Shown: positions 15,384 to 25,138 of the stretch, piece after piece
How the letters are laid out: each line of letters starts with the position of its first letter
Position numbering within the stretch: position 1 is the stretch's first letter
DNA from: Aquipseudomonas guryensis
Lineage (GTDB): Bacteria > Pseudomonadota > Gammaproteobacteria > Pseudomonadales > Pseudomonadaceae
DNA length: 64,000 nt
NCBI RefSeq assembly: GCF_014164785.1
Contig: NZ_JACJFN010000002.1
Coordinates: 496,001-560,000, forward strand
Direction: 5' to 3'
The notes under the pieces: generated by a model
Told to the model about the DNA's origin: nothing
Seen by the model: the letters and a program-made list of their open reading frames with translations, nothing else
The model's database searches: none
Program-made: the position numbers and the translations under genes

Positions 15384-18335
15384 TGCTAGGCCCGCCTTGG
15401 CCAGGATCGCCGCGACATCCACCTGATCGATCTGCTCCGGGCGCAGGTAGCGCTCGGCGTAGCTCTGGTAGATGCCGGCGCTGACGAACAGGCCAAACAG
15501 CTCCGGGTCGACATGGGCGCCACGGCACATGCCGGCCATGATGGTGAGTGAGTCGGTCAGGGTCTTGCCCTTCTTGTAGGGGCGATCCACCGCTGTCAGT
15601 GCCTCGAAGATGTCGGCGATGGCCATCATCCGGGCTGGCAGGCTCATGTCCTCGCGCTTCAGGCGCTTCGGATAGCCGGTACCGTCCATCTTCTCGTGGT
15701 GGCCACCGGCGATCTCGGTGACGTTGGCCAGGTGCTTGGGGAAGGGCAGGTAACTGAGCATGCGGATGGTCTGCACCATGTGCCCGTTGATGATGAAACG
15801 TTCTTCGTTGGTCAGGGTGCCGCGGGCAATGCCGAGGTTGTAGAGCTCGCCGCGGTTGTGTTTGTACTGCGGTACGTCGAGCTTGAAGCCCCAGGGGTTG
15901 TCGTCGGCGATCAGCTCGCTGGCCGGGCGCTCCAGCAGGTGTTCGGCCTTGTCGCTGAGCAGCGGCTCCTGCACCGGCAGGCTCGGTGCCGGGGTGCGTG
16001 CCTGGCGCTGGTTCTCTTCCCAGGACACACCGAGGCGATCATCCAGGGTGCGGGTCCAGGTGCGTGCGCCGATGCTGCGCAGACGCTCCAGGTCGGCATC
16101 GGCCATGGCTTCGCCGCCCAGGTTGCAGCGGGCGATAAAGGCGAACTCGTCATCCAGTGCGGCGAGGGTGGCATCGCGCAAGCTGCTCAGCTGCGGCTCG
16201 TCAGCGCCCTTGGCCAGCCCCTCCCAGTAGGCAATCCAAGCATCGCGCTTGAGCACTTCGAAGCGCATGCGTACTTCGTGGATGCGGTCGTATATGGTTT
16301 CCAGCTTGGTAGCCTTGTCGACCACGTACTCGGGCACGGTGACCTTGCCGCAGTCGTGTAGCCAGGCGGCGATGTGCAGGGCCTCCCATTCCTCGTCGTC
16401 GGGTTGATAGTGGCGGAACGGCTCCGCCTCGCTCTCGGCGGCGGCGCGGGCGAGCATCAGGGTCAGCTCTGGCACGCGCTGGCAGTGGCCGCCGGTGTAG
16501 GGGCTCTTGGCGTCGATGGCGCCGGCGATCAGCTGGATAAAGGCGTCGAGCAGTTTCTTCTGCTGATCGAGCAGGCGCTGGCTCTCGATGCATAGCGCCG
16601 CCACTCCGGATACCGCCTCGACGTAGGCAATGCGTTCCGGGCGCAGCATGGCCAGCTCGGCCTCATCGCCGGTATCGCGGTGCAGCAGCATCAGCACGCC
16701 AACCGTTTCACCCTGGCGATTGTGCAGGCCGGTGCAGACCAGGTGCACGCGCGGGCTGTCGAGGCTATGCAACAGGCTCTGGAAGCCACCGGCCTGGTCG
16801 AAGCCGATTGATGCGACCCTGCTGTCGCCGCCCTGGGCCGGCTGCTCCAGCCAGTCCGGTATGGATTGATCGCCCTGATCGAAAGCGGGGATGCGATGTT
16901 CCTCGACGTTGTGCTGCTCGCCGCCGAGGAACAGGCCATGGGGCTCCAGGCGGCCGCTGTTGCTGTCGCGCAGGTAGAGCAGGCCGCCGCTGGCTTCGCT
17001 GAGGTCGACGGTTTCCCGCAGTACCCGGCGCAACAGGGCGTCGAAGCGGGTTTCTGCGGAAAGGCTGGCGGTGATGTCGAGGAAGCTGGAGATAGTGTCC
17101 TTCATCTTGGCCATGGCCACGGCCAACTGATCGACTTCCAGCACCGGCGAGCGGCCGCTGGCCGGGTAGTCGAAATTGAAGCTGCGGATCGCTTCGGCCT
17201 CCAGCACCAGGGCGCGCAGTGGGCGCACCAGAATGCGCGACATCAGCCAGCCGAGGGGAATGCACAGCAGCAGGATGGCCAGGGTGAGCATCGCGCCCTG
17301 CCAGCGGATGCGGTAGGCCTCGGCCAGCAGCTCATCTTCCGGCGCCAGCAGGGCCAGGCGCAGGCCGTTGGGGCCACCTTCGGCGAGCTGGGTGTAGGAC
17401 ACCTGCCAGCGCCGCTTGGCCAGTTGCATGGCGCCTTGCTTGTCCTGTTGCAGGCCACGGGCAAACAGTTCACCGAGTGCCGGGCTGAGCTGCTCCACTT
17501 GGTTCAGGTGAGTGGTGCCATTCTGAACAATCAGCCGGTTGATATCGGGATAGGCCACCGCGGCGCCATCCGGACGGTACAGCACCACCTCGGTTGAGGG
17601 CGTGACCTTGTGTTTGGCCAGGGTCTCGGAGAGGTCGGCGAGGGTCAGGTCGGCCGCCAGTACGGTCTTGTTGCGGCTCAGGCGGGCCAGGGTGGTGCCG
17701 ACCACGCCGGTGGAGAAGAATAAGTAGGGCTCGGTGGTGATCTGCGCGCCATCGGCCACCGCGCTGTTGTACCAGGGGCGGGTGCGCGGGTCGAAGGTCT
17801 CCTTGAGGTTCTGCCGGCGACTGATCCATTGCAGATCCGCATCGAAATACTGCGACTCGGAAATCGGTCGGGCATCGCCGCTGCGGTCGATGGTCCAGAC
17901 CTGATAGGCAGCGTTGGCTGGGGCGTCGAAGCGCTGTTTGAGCGCAGCGCTGCGCAGCGGGCGAACCATGAAGAAGTCGCCATCTTCGTAGCCGAGGTAC
18001 AGCGAAGCGAGTTTCGGATTGTCGCGCAGGGCCTGGGCGAAGGCAGGCAGCAGATCCATGCGCTGGTAGGCATCGCTGGCCTGATTCTGCTCGCTGAGCA
18101 CCAGCAGGCTGAGCAGGTGACGAATTGGCTGGTAGGTGTAGCGTAGGTCGGATTCGACCTCCTGGCGGATCTGCTCGAACAGCTGATTGCTACTGGAGAG
18201 GATAATCTGGCTGGTCTGGCGGTAGTTGAAAAAGCCCAGCACTACCCCCGTGCTGACCAGCAGCAGGGTGAACAGCACGCCGATATGCACGTGAAGAGGG
18301 AAACGTCGCTTTTGGCTTTGACTGGGTGCCCGCAT
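15381..18335 (-). CDS. Membrane HD-GYP phosphodiesterase with Cache, HAMP and GAF domains
   Basis: 984 aa. TM helix at residues ~14-34, periplasmic double-Cache sensor (~35-340), second TM helix (~345-370), HAMP, GAF-like domain (~430-570), then a metal-dependent phosphohydrolase domain. HDCGK is near 660 and HHEKMDGTGYP near 885, the full HD-GYP signature, so c-di-GMP hydrolysis is likely. The gap between HD and GYP is ~225 residues, with an extra block of about 120 aa (roughly 695-830) not present in RpfG-type domains. ATG 18335 has GGAGTGAAGG upstream; the frame is open to 18374 without an RBS. The stop lies in the end of a repeat element. Confidence 0.87.
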   Translation of the reverse strand: MRAPSQSQKRRFPLHVHIGVLFTLLLVSTGVVLGFFNYRQTSQIILSSSNQLFEQIRQEVESDLRYTYQPIRHLLSLLVLSEQNQASDAYQRMDLLPAFAQALRDNPKLASLYLGYEDGDFFMVRPLRSAALKQRFDAPANAAYQVWTIDRSGDARPISESQYFDADLQWISRRQNLKETFDPRTRPWYNSAVADGAQITTEPYLFFSTGVVGTTLARLSRNKTVLAADLTLADLSETLAKHKVTPSTEVVLYRPDGAAVAYPDINRLIVQNGTTHLNQVEQLSPALGELFARGLQQDKQGAMQLAKRRWQVSYTQLAEGGPNGLRLALLAPEDELLAEAYRIRWQGAMLTLAILLLCIPLGWLMSRILVRPLRALVLEAEAIRSFNFDYPASGRSPVLEVDQLAVAMAKMKDTISSFLDITASLSAETRFDALLRRVLRETVDLSEASGGLLYLRDSNSGRLEPHGLFLGGEQHNVEEHRIPAFDQGDQSIPDWLEQPAQGGDSRVASIGFDQAGGFQSLLHSLDSPRVHLVCTGLHNRQGETVGVLMLLHRDTGDEAELAMLRPERIAYVEAVSGVAALCIESQRLLDQQKKLLDAFIQLIAGAIDAKSPYTGGHCQRVPELTLMLARAAAESEAEPFRHYQPDDEEWEALHIAAWLHDCGKVTVPEYVVDKATKLETIYDRIHEVRMRFEVLKRDAWIAYWEGLAKGADEPQLSSLRDATLAALDDEFAFIARCNLGGEAMADADLERLRSIGARTWTRTLDDRLGVSWEENQRQARTPAPSLPVQEPLLSDKAEHLLERPASELIADDNPWGFKLDVPQYKHNRGELYNLGIARGTLTNEERFIINGHMVQTIRMLSYLPFPKHLANVTEIAGGHHEKMDGTGYPKRLKREDMSLPARMMAIADIFEALTAVDRPYKKGKTLTDSLTIMAGMCRGAHVDPELFGLFVSAGIYQSYAERYLRPEQIDQVDVAAILAKAGLA

Positions 18336-18430
18336 GTTGCCTTCACTCCGTCGACTGCATGTTGATCTGGGCAAAGCATAGTGAAGCCTTGCCCTGGCTG
18401 TCGTGGGCGCGGCTCACTAGGTACAAATTT

Positions 18431-19480
18431 TCAGCTTGGTGCCACTACCTGGCGGCGCAGCAGGTGCTGCTCGAGTCCATAGACCAACAGGGCCACCAAC
18501 AGCGCCAGGGTCACGCCGATCAGGCTGTTGAACAGGCGCATCTGCGCCAATTGCCAGTCCGTGGATAGGCTTTCGGCCAGCAGCACGAAGCTTAGCGTCA
18601 CCTGCAGCACGAACAGGCTGTAGCTGTGAGCCTGCAGGGTGCGGCTGAGCACGATCAGCGGCAGCAGGGTGGCGACCATCAGTGGCGGGCTTTGCAGGCT
18701 ATAGCCGAGGTAGATCAGCAGGGCAGCGGCGGCCAGGCTGGCCAGGCTGGACTGCAGGGCGCGCACCAGGCTGCCTTTGAACTCCAGTTGCAAGGTGCCG
18801 ATCAGCGCCAGGGTCAGCCAGTAGCCACGGGGCAGGTCGGCCAGGTTGACGATCAGCCCGGCTGCGCCACAGGCTAGGGTGCAGCGCAGGGCGTGCAGGC
18901 GCCAGCGCTGCTCCGGCAGGCGTTTGGCATAGCGCCTGAGTACGCGGAATAGGCTGACGAAGCGCGGCATGTACGGCCACATGCGCAGGCCATGCAGGCC
19001 GCGCAGGCCGAAGGCGAGCAGGGCGACCCAGAGACCGCCGAGGATGAACAGGGCGGCGACCGCATCAGCATTCTTCAGGTTGAGGATGCCGAACTGGCCT
19101 TGGCCCAGGCACAGGCACACGGCCAGCGAGATGCCCAGCTTGCCGGCTTCGCTGCCGAAGCGTTGCAACCAGGCGAGGATGAAGCCGTAGAGGGCGAACA
19201 GGACAAAGCTTAGTACCGGCTCGGTCGCCGACCAGAAGCCCAGCCCGGCGCTGAGAGCGCCAAGCAAGGTCAGCAGCAACAGGCGAAACATGCCGAAGCG
19301 GTGCAGCGGGTTGGCTTGGGCGGCCAGGAAGGCGCCGACCGAGGCCCAGAGAAAACCCGGATGGCCGCTGAGCAGGCCAAGCAGCAGTGGCAGGGCACAG
19401 CCCAGCCCGGCAATGATGCCCGGCCCCCATTCCGGTGGCCCGGAATGCCAGGCCAGCATGCGCTGTTGCGGTTTCTTCAT
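18431..19480 (-). CDS. FUSC-family integral membrane protein
   Basis: 349 aa, with about ten hydrophobic helices in two sets of five or six, separated by a basic cytoplasmic loop (residues ~175-205, RVLRRYAKRLPEQRWRLH). This matches the FUSC/aromatic-acid-exporter-like family (PF13515). Function unknown; relatives are proposed exporters. It starts 7 bp after dgt ends on the same strand, so both are probably cotranscribed. Confidence 0.75.
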   Translation of the reverse strand: MKKPQQRMLAWHSGPPEWGPGIIAGLGCALPLLLGLLSGHPGFLWASVGAFLAAQANPLHRFGMFRLLLLTLLGALSAGLGFWSATEPVLSFVLFALYGFILAWLQRFGSEAGKLGISLAVCLCLGQGQFGILNLKNADAVAALFILGGLWVALLAFGLRGLHGLRMWPYMPRFVSLFRVLRRYAKRLPEQRWRLHALRCTLACGAAGLIVNLADLPRGYWLTLALIGTLQLEFKGSLVRALQSSLASLAAAALLIYLGYSLQSPPLMVATLLPLIVLSRTLQAHSYSLFVLQVTLSFVLLAESLSTDWQLAQMRLFNSLIGVTLALLVALLVYGLEQHLLRRQVVAPS

Positions 19481-19487
19481 GGTCTCG

Positions 19488-20819
19488 TCATACCGGGCTG
19501 GAACGCCCGGTCATCTCCCGGGCCATTTCCGTAGCGTAGCTGTCAGTCATGCCGGCGATGAAGTCGATCATGCGCAGGAAGGCCCGATGCAGCGGCCAGC
19601 TCGGATCCGGCGCGTTATGCCCGAGCAGGTCGAGAATGCGCTGGTTCTTGAACGACAGGCTGCCGCCACCATGCTGTTCGAGGGCCGCGCCGCAGAACGC
19701 GTTGAGGAGGATTTCCAGGGTGGTGTAGGCGCCGATCTCATGCAGGGTCTTGCGCTTGTCCTGGAATATCTTCTCCCGCGCGAGGGCTTTGGCCTGTTGC
19801 ACGCAGCGCTTGGCCGGGCCGTGCATGTGTTCGACCAGGTCGCCCGGCAGGTCGCCGCGCAGCAGCGCCGGTTGCTGGGCGACAAAGGCGTGGGCGGCTG
19901 CATTGGTCAGGTGTTCGATGGCCTTGCCGCGCAGGATCGCCAGCTTGCGTCGGCGCGAGTCGCGTGGGCCGAGCAGGCGGTAGGTTTCCGGCAGGTCGTC
20001 GCCGACCAGATCGAGCAGCAGGGCTTCGACTTCCGGGTAGTCGAGCAGCTCCATTTCCAGGCCGTCTTCCAGGTCGATCAGGCCGTAGCAGATGTCGTCG
20101 GCCGCCTCCATCAGGTACACCAGCGGGTGGCGCGCCCAGCGTTGATCCTCAATCTGTGGCAGGCCCAGCTTGCTGGCGATCTGTTCGAGCAGTGGCAGCT
20201 CGCTCTGGTAGCAGCCGAACTTGTGCTTCTTGTAGCCCAGGGCCTCGGCGTGGCGGGCGGTCCAGGGGTACTTCAGGTAGGTGCCGAGGGTCGCGTAGGT
20301 CAGCCGGGTACCGCCGTCGAACTGGTGGTACTCCAGCTGGGTGAGTACGCGAAAGCCCTGGGCGTTGCCCTCGAAGTTGAGGAAATCGCCGCGCTCGGCC
20401 TCGCTCATGGCATCCAGCCAGCCGCGCCCGGCGGCCTGCTGGAACCAGTGGCGGATGGCATCCTCGCCGGAGTGGCCGAACGGTGGATTGCCGATGTCGT
20501 GGGCCAGGCAGGCGGACTGCACGACCACGCCGAGATCGACCGGGTCGCACCAGTCCGGCAGTTCGTCGCGGATCATCTCGCCGACGCGCATGCCCAGCGA
20601 GCGGCCGACGCAGCTGACTTCCAGCGAGTGGGTCAGGCGGGTGTGGATATGGTCGTTGCTGGAGACCGGGTGCACCTGGGTCTTGCGCCCCAGGCGGCGG
20701 AAGGCGCCGGAGAAGATGATGCGGTCGTGGTCTTTGTGGAACGGGCTGCGGCCCAGCTCGTCCGGGCTGTGTACCGGTTTGCCGAGCCGTTCGCGGGTGA
20801 GCAGTGTTTGCCAGTCCAA
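19488..20819 (-). CDS. dgt: dGTP triphosphohydrolase-like protein
   Basis: 443 aa. HD-superfamily dNTPase: [36 protein letters not shown] carries the first metal-binding His, [17 protein letters not shown] the HD pair, and [19 protein letters not shown] the final Asp. It cleaves dGTP or other dNTPs to nucleoside and triphosphate. The same gene neighbourhood (near dacB and rlmL) is known in P. aeruginosa. Upstream member of a two-gene unit with the FUSC gene. Confidence 0.9.
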   Translation of the reverse strand: MDWQTLLTRERLGKPVHSPDELGRSPFHKDHDRIIFSGAFRRLGRKTQVHPVSSNDHIHTRLTHSLEVSCVGRSLGMRVGEMIRDELPDWCDPVDLGVVVQSACLAHDIGNPPFGHSGEDAIRHWFQQAAGRGWLDAMSEAERGDFLNFEGNAQGFRVLTQLEYHQFDGGTRLTYATLGTYLKYPWTARHAEALGYKKHKFGCYQSELPLLEQIASKLGLPQIEDQRWARHPLVYLMEAADDICYGLIDLEDGLEMELLDYPEVEALLLDLVGDDLPETYRLLGPRDSRRRKLAILRGKAIEHLTNAAAHAFVAQQPALLRGDLPGDLVEHMHGPAKRCVQQAKALAREKIFQDKRKTLHEIGAYTTLEILLNAFCGAALEQHGGGSLSFKNQRILDLLGHNAPDPSWPLHRAFLRMIDFIAGMTDSYATEMAREMTGRSSPV

Positions 20820-21017
20820 GGGCTGTCCTCGCCGGTGGGGTGAGGGCTAGCTTCGTTGTTCAGGGGGACGTCTGCAAGTAGCGGGCCTGTACTAGAGGCC
20901 TTTTTCCACTACTGTCGGGCGGGCGACGGGCGGTATTGAAACGACCGTATGAAGATTGTGGGCTGAATGCTATGGTCGAAAAACTACCAATAAAACCAAT
21001 AACAAGAGATATCCGTC

Positions 21018-22130
21018 GTGACTCCAGGCACTGCCTTGCCCGAGGATTCGCACAAGCAATTGCGCATCCGTCGCTTGCTGATGAGCGTCGCCATGTATGT
21101 CCTGAGTGCCGTGCCACAGGGCGTTTCCCTCTATAACGGCATTTCTCCGGCCTGGGTCATGTACACCTGGGCTGCTTACGCGGTGGTCTTCAACCTGGGC
21201 TTCTACCTGGCGATCCGCAGCAATTTCAGCCTGCGCTTCAGGGACCCCAGCATGACCATGGCGCAAATGGTCGCGGCGATTATCCTGGTGCTGTTCACCC
21301 AGCTGTATGCTGGCGAAGCGCGTGGTGCCTATCTGGTAGTGCTGCTGATCATCATGGTGTTTGGTTGCTTCAAGCTGCATACCCGCCAACTGCTGATTCT
21401 CAGCCTGCTGACCATCCTCGCCTATGCCCTGACGATGCCTCTGGTTCGCGAGATCGAAGGAGAACGCTTCAATCTGGCGGTGGAGGTCATCCTCTGGTGC
21501 AGCTTTTCCGCCTTCCTGCCGTTCATCTCCATTCTCGGTGGCAGTATCAGTGACCTGCGCAAGAAGTTGATGGCCAGCAATGCCCAGCTGCAGGAAGTGC
21601 TGCAGCAGGTGACCGAGCTGGCCACTCATGACGAGCTGACCGGCGTGTATAACCGCCGTTACCTGCTGGAAATGCTCGGTCACGAGAAAAACCGCACCGA
21701 CCGTGGCGGCGGTGGCTTTTGCGTGTGCCTGTTCGACCTCGACCACTTCAAGCGGGTCAACGACAACTATGGCCATGCGGCTGGCGATACGGTGCTGAAG
21801 ACTTTTGCCGCGACCGTCGAGCCTTTGCTGCGTAGTACCGACTTCCTGGCTCGCTATGGCGGCGAAGAGTTCCTGCTGTTCCTGCCACAGACCTCGCTGG
21901 AGATGGCCCAGCACTGCATCAAACGCATCCAGGAGGCCTTGGCCACTACCAGCTTCGAGGGGCTACCGCCAGGTTTCCGGGTTACCGCGTCGATCGGTGT
22001 GGCGCAGTACTACCTGCAGGAAGGTATTCCCAGCCTGATCGAACGATCTGACAAGGCGCTGTACCGGGCCAAGCAGAATGGCCGCAATCGTATGGAACTG
22101 GCGCCTTTCGCCCGGCCGATTCTGATCTAG
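21018..22130 (+). CDS. Membrane-bound diguanylate cyclase
   Basis: 370 aa. About six TM helices (residues ~20-190) form a sensor of unknown ligand, followed by a short coiled coil (SNAQLQEVLQQVTELATHDELTG) and a complete GGDEF domain: metal-binding FDLDHFKRVND, RSTD inhibitory site five residues before the active-site GGEEF, and SDKALYRAKQNGRNR. Synthesis of c-di-GMP with product inhibition is expected. Start GTG 21018; no ATG fits. Divergent from dgt and convergent with the EAL gene. Confidence 0.87.
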   Translation: MTPGTALPEDSHKQLRIRRLLMSVAMYVLSAVPQGVSLYNGISPAWVMYTWAAYAVVFNLGFYLAIRSNFSLRFRDPSMTMAQMVAAIILVLFTQLYAGEARGAYLVVLLIIMVFGCFKLHTRQLLILSLLTILAYALTMPLVREIEGERFNLAVEVILWCSFSAFLPFISILGGSISDLRKKLMASNAQLQEVLQQVTELATHDELTGVYNRRYLLEMLGHEKNRTDRGGGGFCVCLFDLDHFKRVNDNYGHAAGDTVLKTFAATVEPLLRSTDFLARYGGEEFLLFLPQTSLEMAQHCIKRIQEALATTSFEGLPPGFRVTASIGVAQYYLQEGIPSLIERSDKALYRAKQNGRNRMELAPFARPILI

Positions 22131-22176
22131 CAACAACTTGTCAGGGCTGTGGCGCGGCGGGCACGACGCAGGAAGC

Positions 22177-23373
22177 TCACAGACCGGCCGCGTCGATATC
22201 CAGCAACAGCAATCGGCGGCCGTTGTCGATGAATTGCCCAGCCGTCAGGCAGTACTGATTGGTGCTGGCGTCGCGATAGGTGTTGGAAACGGTCATGCGT
22301 CGCTCATCCCAGCCCTCGGCCAGCAGTTGGTAGAAGTACGGTCGCCATGACCAGTTATGCCCCAGGTAGCGCGAATCCTCATGCCAGCGGCCCAGGCTCC
22401 AATGTAGGTTAGGGCTGATCTGGGTGCCGTGGCGGTCGCATTGGTAGATGCGCAATAACCAGGGGTAGTCGCTCGGGTTGAGCAGGTTGGCGAGCTCGCC
22501 ACCCCGTTCTGCCCAGCCACGCAGCAGGCTCATCAGCTCTGTCAGTTGCTGGCGCAGGGTCATCAGGCGCGCCCGTTCGGCGAGCTTGTGTTGCACGTAT
22601 TGGTCGCGCAGGGTGGCAAAGCGGGCGACGAAGGCGTCGGCTGCGGGGAACTGCAGTTCAGGTTTGGCGAACAGGTAACCCTGTACATAGCGTGCCCCGC
22701 ACTCCAGAGCAAAATCCAGTTCGGCTTCGGTTTCCACACCCTCGGCGATGATCCAGCAGCCGGTCTTCTCTGCCATCTGCGCCAGCGCTTTGACCACTTC
22801 ACCACTGGGCCCGCCGCGGGCGGCTTCCTGGAACAGGCGCATGTCCAGCTTGAGGATGTCTGGTTGCAGCGCCAATACCCGATCGAGCTGCGAATAGCCG
22901 GCGCCGAAATCGTCGATGGCTATGCGTGCGCCGGCTTCGCGGTAGCGGGCTACGACGTCTTGCAGCTTCTGGTTGCCGCCGCCCAGTTCGGTGATTTCAA
23001 AGACCACCCGCTCCGGTGCCACGCCGTACTTTTCCAGCTGTTTGAGGCTGGGTAGTGATTGGTTGGGGCGCAGCCGGCTGATCCAGCGCGGCGAGATGTT
23101 GATGCTGAGAAACCAGTCCTCGGGCACTTCGGGCAGGCGTGAAAGGGCGTCATCACGAATCTGTCGATCGAGGCGTCGCAGCGCACTGGGAGACATTTTC
23201 GGGTCGACGAACAAGGGACCGACCGAGAGCAGGCGCCCATCGGCCTGGCGCAGGCGGCCCAGCGCCTCGACACCGGCGATGCGGCCTGTGGCGGTATCAA
23301 TGAACGGCTGGAAGGAGGCGAGCGGTTGCCCGTCGATCACGGTGTATTCCTTGGTAAGTGGTGCAGGGCGCAC
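22177..23373 (-). CDS. EAL-domain phosphodiesterase with C-terminal Cache-like domain
   Basis: 398 aa, soluble. The EAL domain covers residues ~10-245. EALG replaces the usual EALL/EALV; the metal and catalytic residues Glu (VEALG), Asn (SINIS), Glu (FEITE), Asp-Asp (IDDFGAGYS), Lys (LKLDMRL) and Glu (AEGVET) are all present, so it should hydrolyse c-di-GMP. The C-terminal ~150 residues (LRIYQCDRHGTQISPN, YFYQLLAEGWDERRMTVSNTY) resemble the EAL-associated YkuI_C sensor fold (inferred). It ends 46 bp from the end of the convergent GGDEF gene. Confidence 0.87.
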   Translation of the reverse strand: MRPAPLTKEYTVIDGQPLASFQPFIDTATGRIAGVEALGRLRQADGRLLSVGPLFVDPKMSPSALRRLDRQIRDDALSRLPEVPEDWFLSINISPRWISRLRPNQSLPSLKQLEKYGVAPERVVFEITELGGGNQKLQDVVARYREAGARIAIDDFGAGYSQLDRVLALQPDILKLDMRLFQEAARGGPSGEVVKALAQMAEKTGCWIIAEGVETEAELDFALECGARYVQGYLFAKPELQFPAADAFVARFATLRDQYVQHKLAERARLMTLRQQLTELMSLLRGWAERGGELANLLNPSDYPWLLRIYQCDRHGTQISPNLHWSLGRWHEDSRYLGHNWSWRPYFYQLLAEGWDERRMTVSNTYRDASTNQYCLTAGQFIDNGRRLLLLDIDAAGL

Positions 23374-23870
23374 GTGGCGGGCGGTATGCGGACGTGCAGC
23401 TAAAGCAAGATTGTGGCCAGTTGTTCAGGTGGCCAGCTTTTCACGGATGGCAGGGAAAGATGCGCACTTGTCTTGCTAGGTGCCACAGTGTTTGCGGCTG
23501 GCTGTTGGCTCGGGATGTTATTCGCGCACTGCGCTGGTGCCAGTAACGCCGGCGGGCTGTCGTTGCAGGATGACTGGCGAGTCTTGGATAGCGCGACTGG
23601 TATAGCTATTGCATTTGCTTGGTGCGAAAAGCTGTTGCGGTGCTCTTTTAATGTGCGTTTCCGGCTAAGGATGGAGCGCGCGGAATACACCTCAACTCAA
23701 TGATAACTATAGAAAAACGCTAAAAAATTGTTTGTTCTGCCAATACACGCTGCGTCATTTGAGGTCTCTTTAGGGAGCTTATCTGGTGCGGTGTGGCATC
23801 AGGATGGTGCGATTGTTGGTGGCGATGAACTGCTTTGGTGCTTTTCCAGAACGCTGGAGTTTTCGTTGCG
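23374..23870. other. Long intergenic region upstream of the ammonium transporter
   Basis: 497 bp, clearly richer in A+T towards the right half (23690-23780). A 96-codon open frame (23413-23703) has no recognisable family and no RBS, so it is not called. It contains one NtrC-like site. No sigma-54 element with correct GG-GC spacing was found. Confidence 0.5.
23610..23626. promoter_or_regulatory. NtrC-like binding site
   Basis: TGCATTTGCTTGGTGCG fits TGCACY-N5-GGTGCA with two mismatches and lies 245 bp before the amt start, a normal enhancer distance. A sigma-54 promoter between it and the gene was not seen, so this is weak. Confidence 0.3.
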
Positions 23871-25079
23871 ATGGAAAACCTCAACAGTGCCGTGGAAACC
23901 CTGATCCACGGCTCCAACACCTTGTTCATCCTGCTGGGCGCGATCATGGTGCTGGCCATGCATGCGGGCTTTGCTTTCCTTGAAGTGGGCACGGTGCGCC
24001 ACAAGAACCAGGTCAACGCGCTGTCGAAGATCATTTCCGACTTCGCCGTCTCGGCCCTGGCGTACTTCTTCATCGGCTACTGGGTGGCCTATGGCGTCAC
24101 CTTCCTCGAACCTGCGTCGGTGCTGACCGCCGGCAGCGGCTACGGGCTGGTCAAGTTCTTCTTCCTGCTGACCTTTGCCGCAGCGATTCCGGCGATCATC
24201 TCCGGTGGTATCGCCGAGCGTGCCAAGTTCGGCCCGCAGATCTGCGCCACGGTGCTGATCGTGGCCTTTGTCTATCCCTTCTACGAGGGGCTGATCTGGA
24301 ACGGCAATTTCGGTTTCCAGGCCTGGTTGACCGAGCAGTTTGGCGCCGCTTTCCATGACTTTGCCGGTTCGGTGGTGGTACATGCGGTCGGTGGCTGGCT
24401 GGCCTTCGGCGCGGTAATCCTGCTCGGGCGCCGTGATGGCCGCTATCGCGAGGGCCGCCTGGTTGCATTCGCGCCGTCGAACATCCCGTTCCTGGCCCTG
24501 GGTTCGTGGATCCTGATCATCGGCTGGTTCGGCTTCAACGTGATGAGCGCGCAGACCCTGGGCAGCATCAGTGGCCTGGTCGCAGTGAACTCGCTGATGG
24601 CGATGGTTGGCGGTACCGTGGCGGCCCTGCTGATCGGTCGCAATGACCCGGGCTTCCTGCACAACGGCCCGCTGGCTGGCCTGGTGGCGGTCTGCGCCGG
24701 CTCCGACCTGATGCATCCGGTCGGCGCATTGGCCACCGGCGCGATTGCCGGAGCCCTGTTCGTCTGGGCGTTCACCGCGACCCAGGTGAAGTGGAAAATC
24801 GACGATGTGCTCGGCGTTTGGCCGCTGCATGGCCTGTGCGGTGTATGGGGCGGGATTGCCTGCGGCATCTTCGGCCAGCAGGCGCTGGGCGGCCTGGGTG
24901 GCGTCAGCATGATCAGCCAGCTGCTGGGTACGGCTCTGGGGGTGCTGGTGGCGCTGGTAGGTGGCTTCCTGATCTACGGGGCCTTGCGCCTGGTAGTGGG
25001 CATTCGCCTGAGTCAGGAGCAGGAGTACTACGGTGCCGACCTGTCGATCCACAAGATTGGTGCCACGACCCAGGACTGA
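23871..25079 (+). CDS. amtB: Ammonium transporter (Amt family)
   Basis: 402 aa, eleven predicted TM helices. Family landmarks: AGFAFLEVGTVRHKNQVN in TM1-2, twin pore histidines in VVHAVGGWLAFG and WPLHGLCGVWGG, and the Asp of FHDFAGSVVVH. Conducts ammonium/ammonia across the inner membrane. ATG 23871 is preferred to the upstream codon at 23835 because ENLNSAVETL is the usual start. There is no adjacent glnK, unlike the standard glnK-amtB pair, so it may be a second transporter. Terminator follows. Confidence 0.9.
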   Translation: MENLNSAVETLIHGSNTLFILLGAIMVLAMHAGFAFLEVGTVRHKNQVNALSKIISDFAVSALAYFFIGYWVAYGVTFLEPASVLTAGSGYGLVKFFFLLTFAAAIPAIISGGIAERAKFGPQICATVLIVAFVYPFYEGLIWNGNFGFQAWLTEQFGAAFHDFAGSVVVHAVGGWLAFGAVILLGRRDGRYREGRLVAFAPSNIPFLALGSWILIIGWFGFNVMSAQTLGSISGLVAVNSLMAMVGGTVAALLIGRNDPGFLHNGPLAGLVAVCAGSDLMHPVGALATGAIAGALFVWAFTATQVKWKIDDVLGVWPLHGLCGVWGGIACGIFGQQALGGLGGVSMISQLLGTALGVLVALVGGFLIYGALRLVVGIRLSQEQEYYGADLSIHKIGATTQD

Positions 25080-25097
25080 GACCGGCTCTATATAAAG

Positions 25098-25123
25098 AAG
25101 CCCGCCAATTGGCGGGCTTTTTC
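25098..25123 (+). terminator. Rho-independent terminator after amtB
   Basis: AAGCCCGCC, loop AATT, GGCGGGCTT, then TTTT. A-tract on the left makes it likely bidirectional, serving the convergent porin gene too. Confidence 0.9.
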
Positions 25124-25138
25124 ATGGGCTCCCGGGTT

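Noticed and set aside
15060..15384. CRISPR-like repeats
   Set aside because: The palindromes are different from one another and there are no regularly spaced direct repeats with unique spacers.
23413..23703. 96-codon open frame upstream of amtB
   Set aside because: No RBS, no known family, and the region has non-coding base composition; kept only as a note in the intergenic entry.
23780..23860. Sigma-54 promoter before amtB
   Set aside because: Several GG and GC pairs occur, but all have 11 or 14 bases between them instead of 12.
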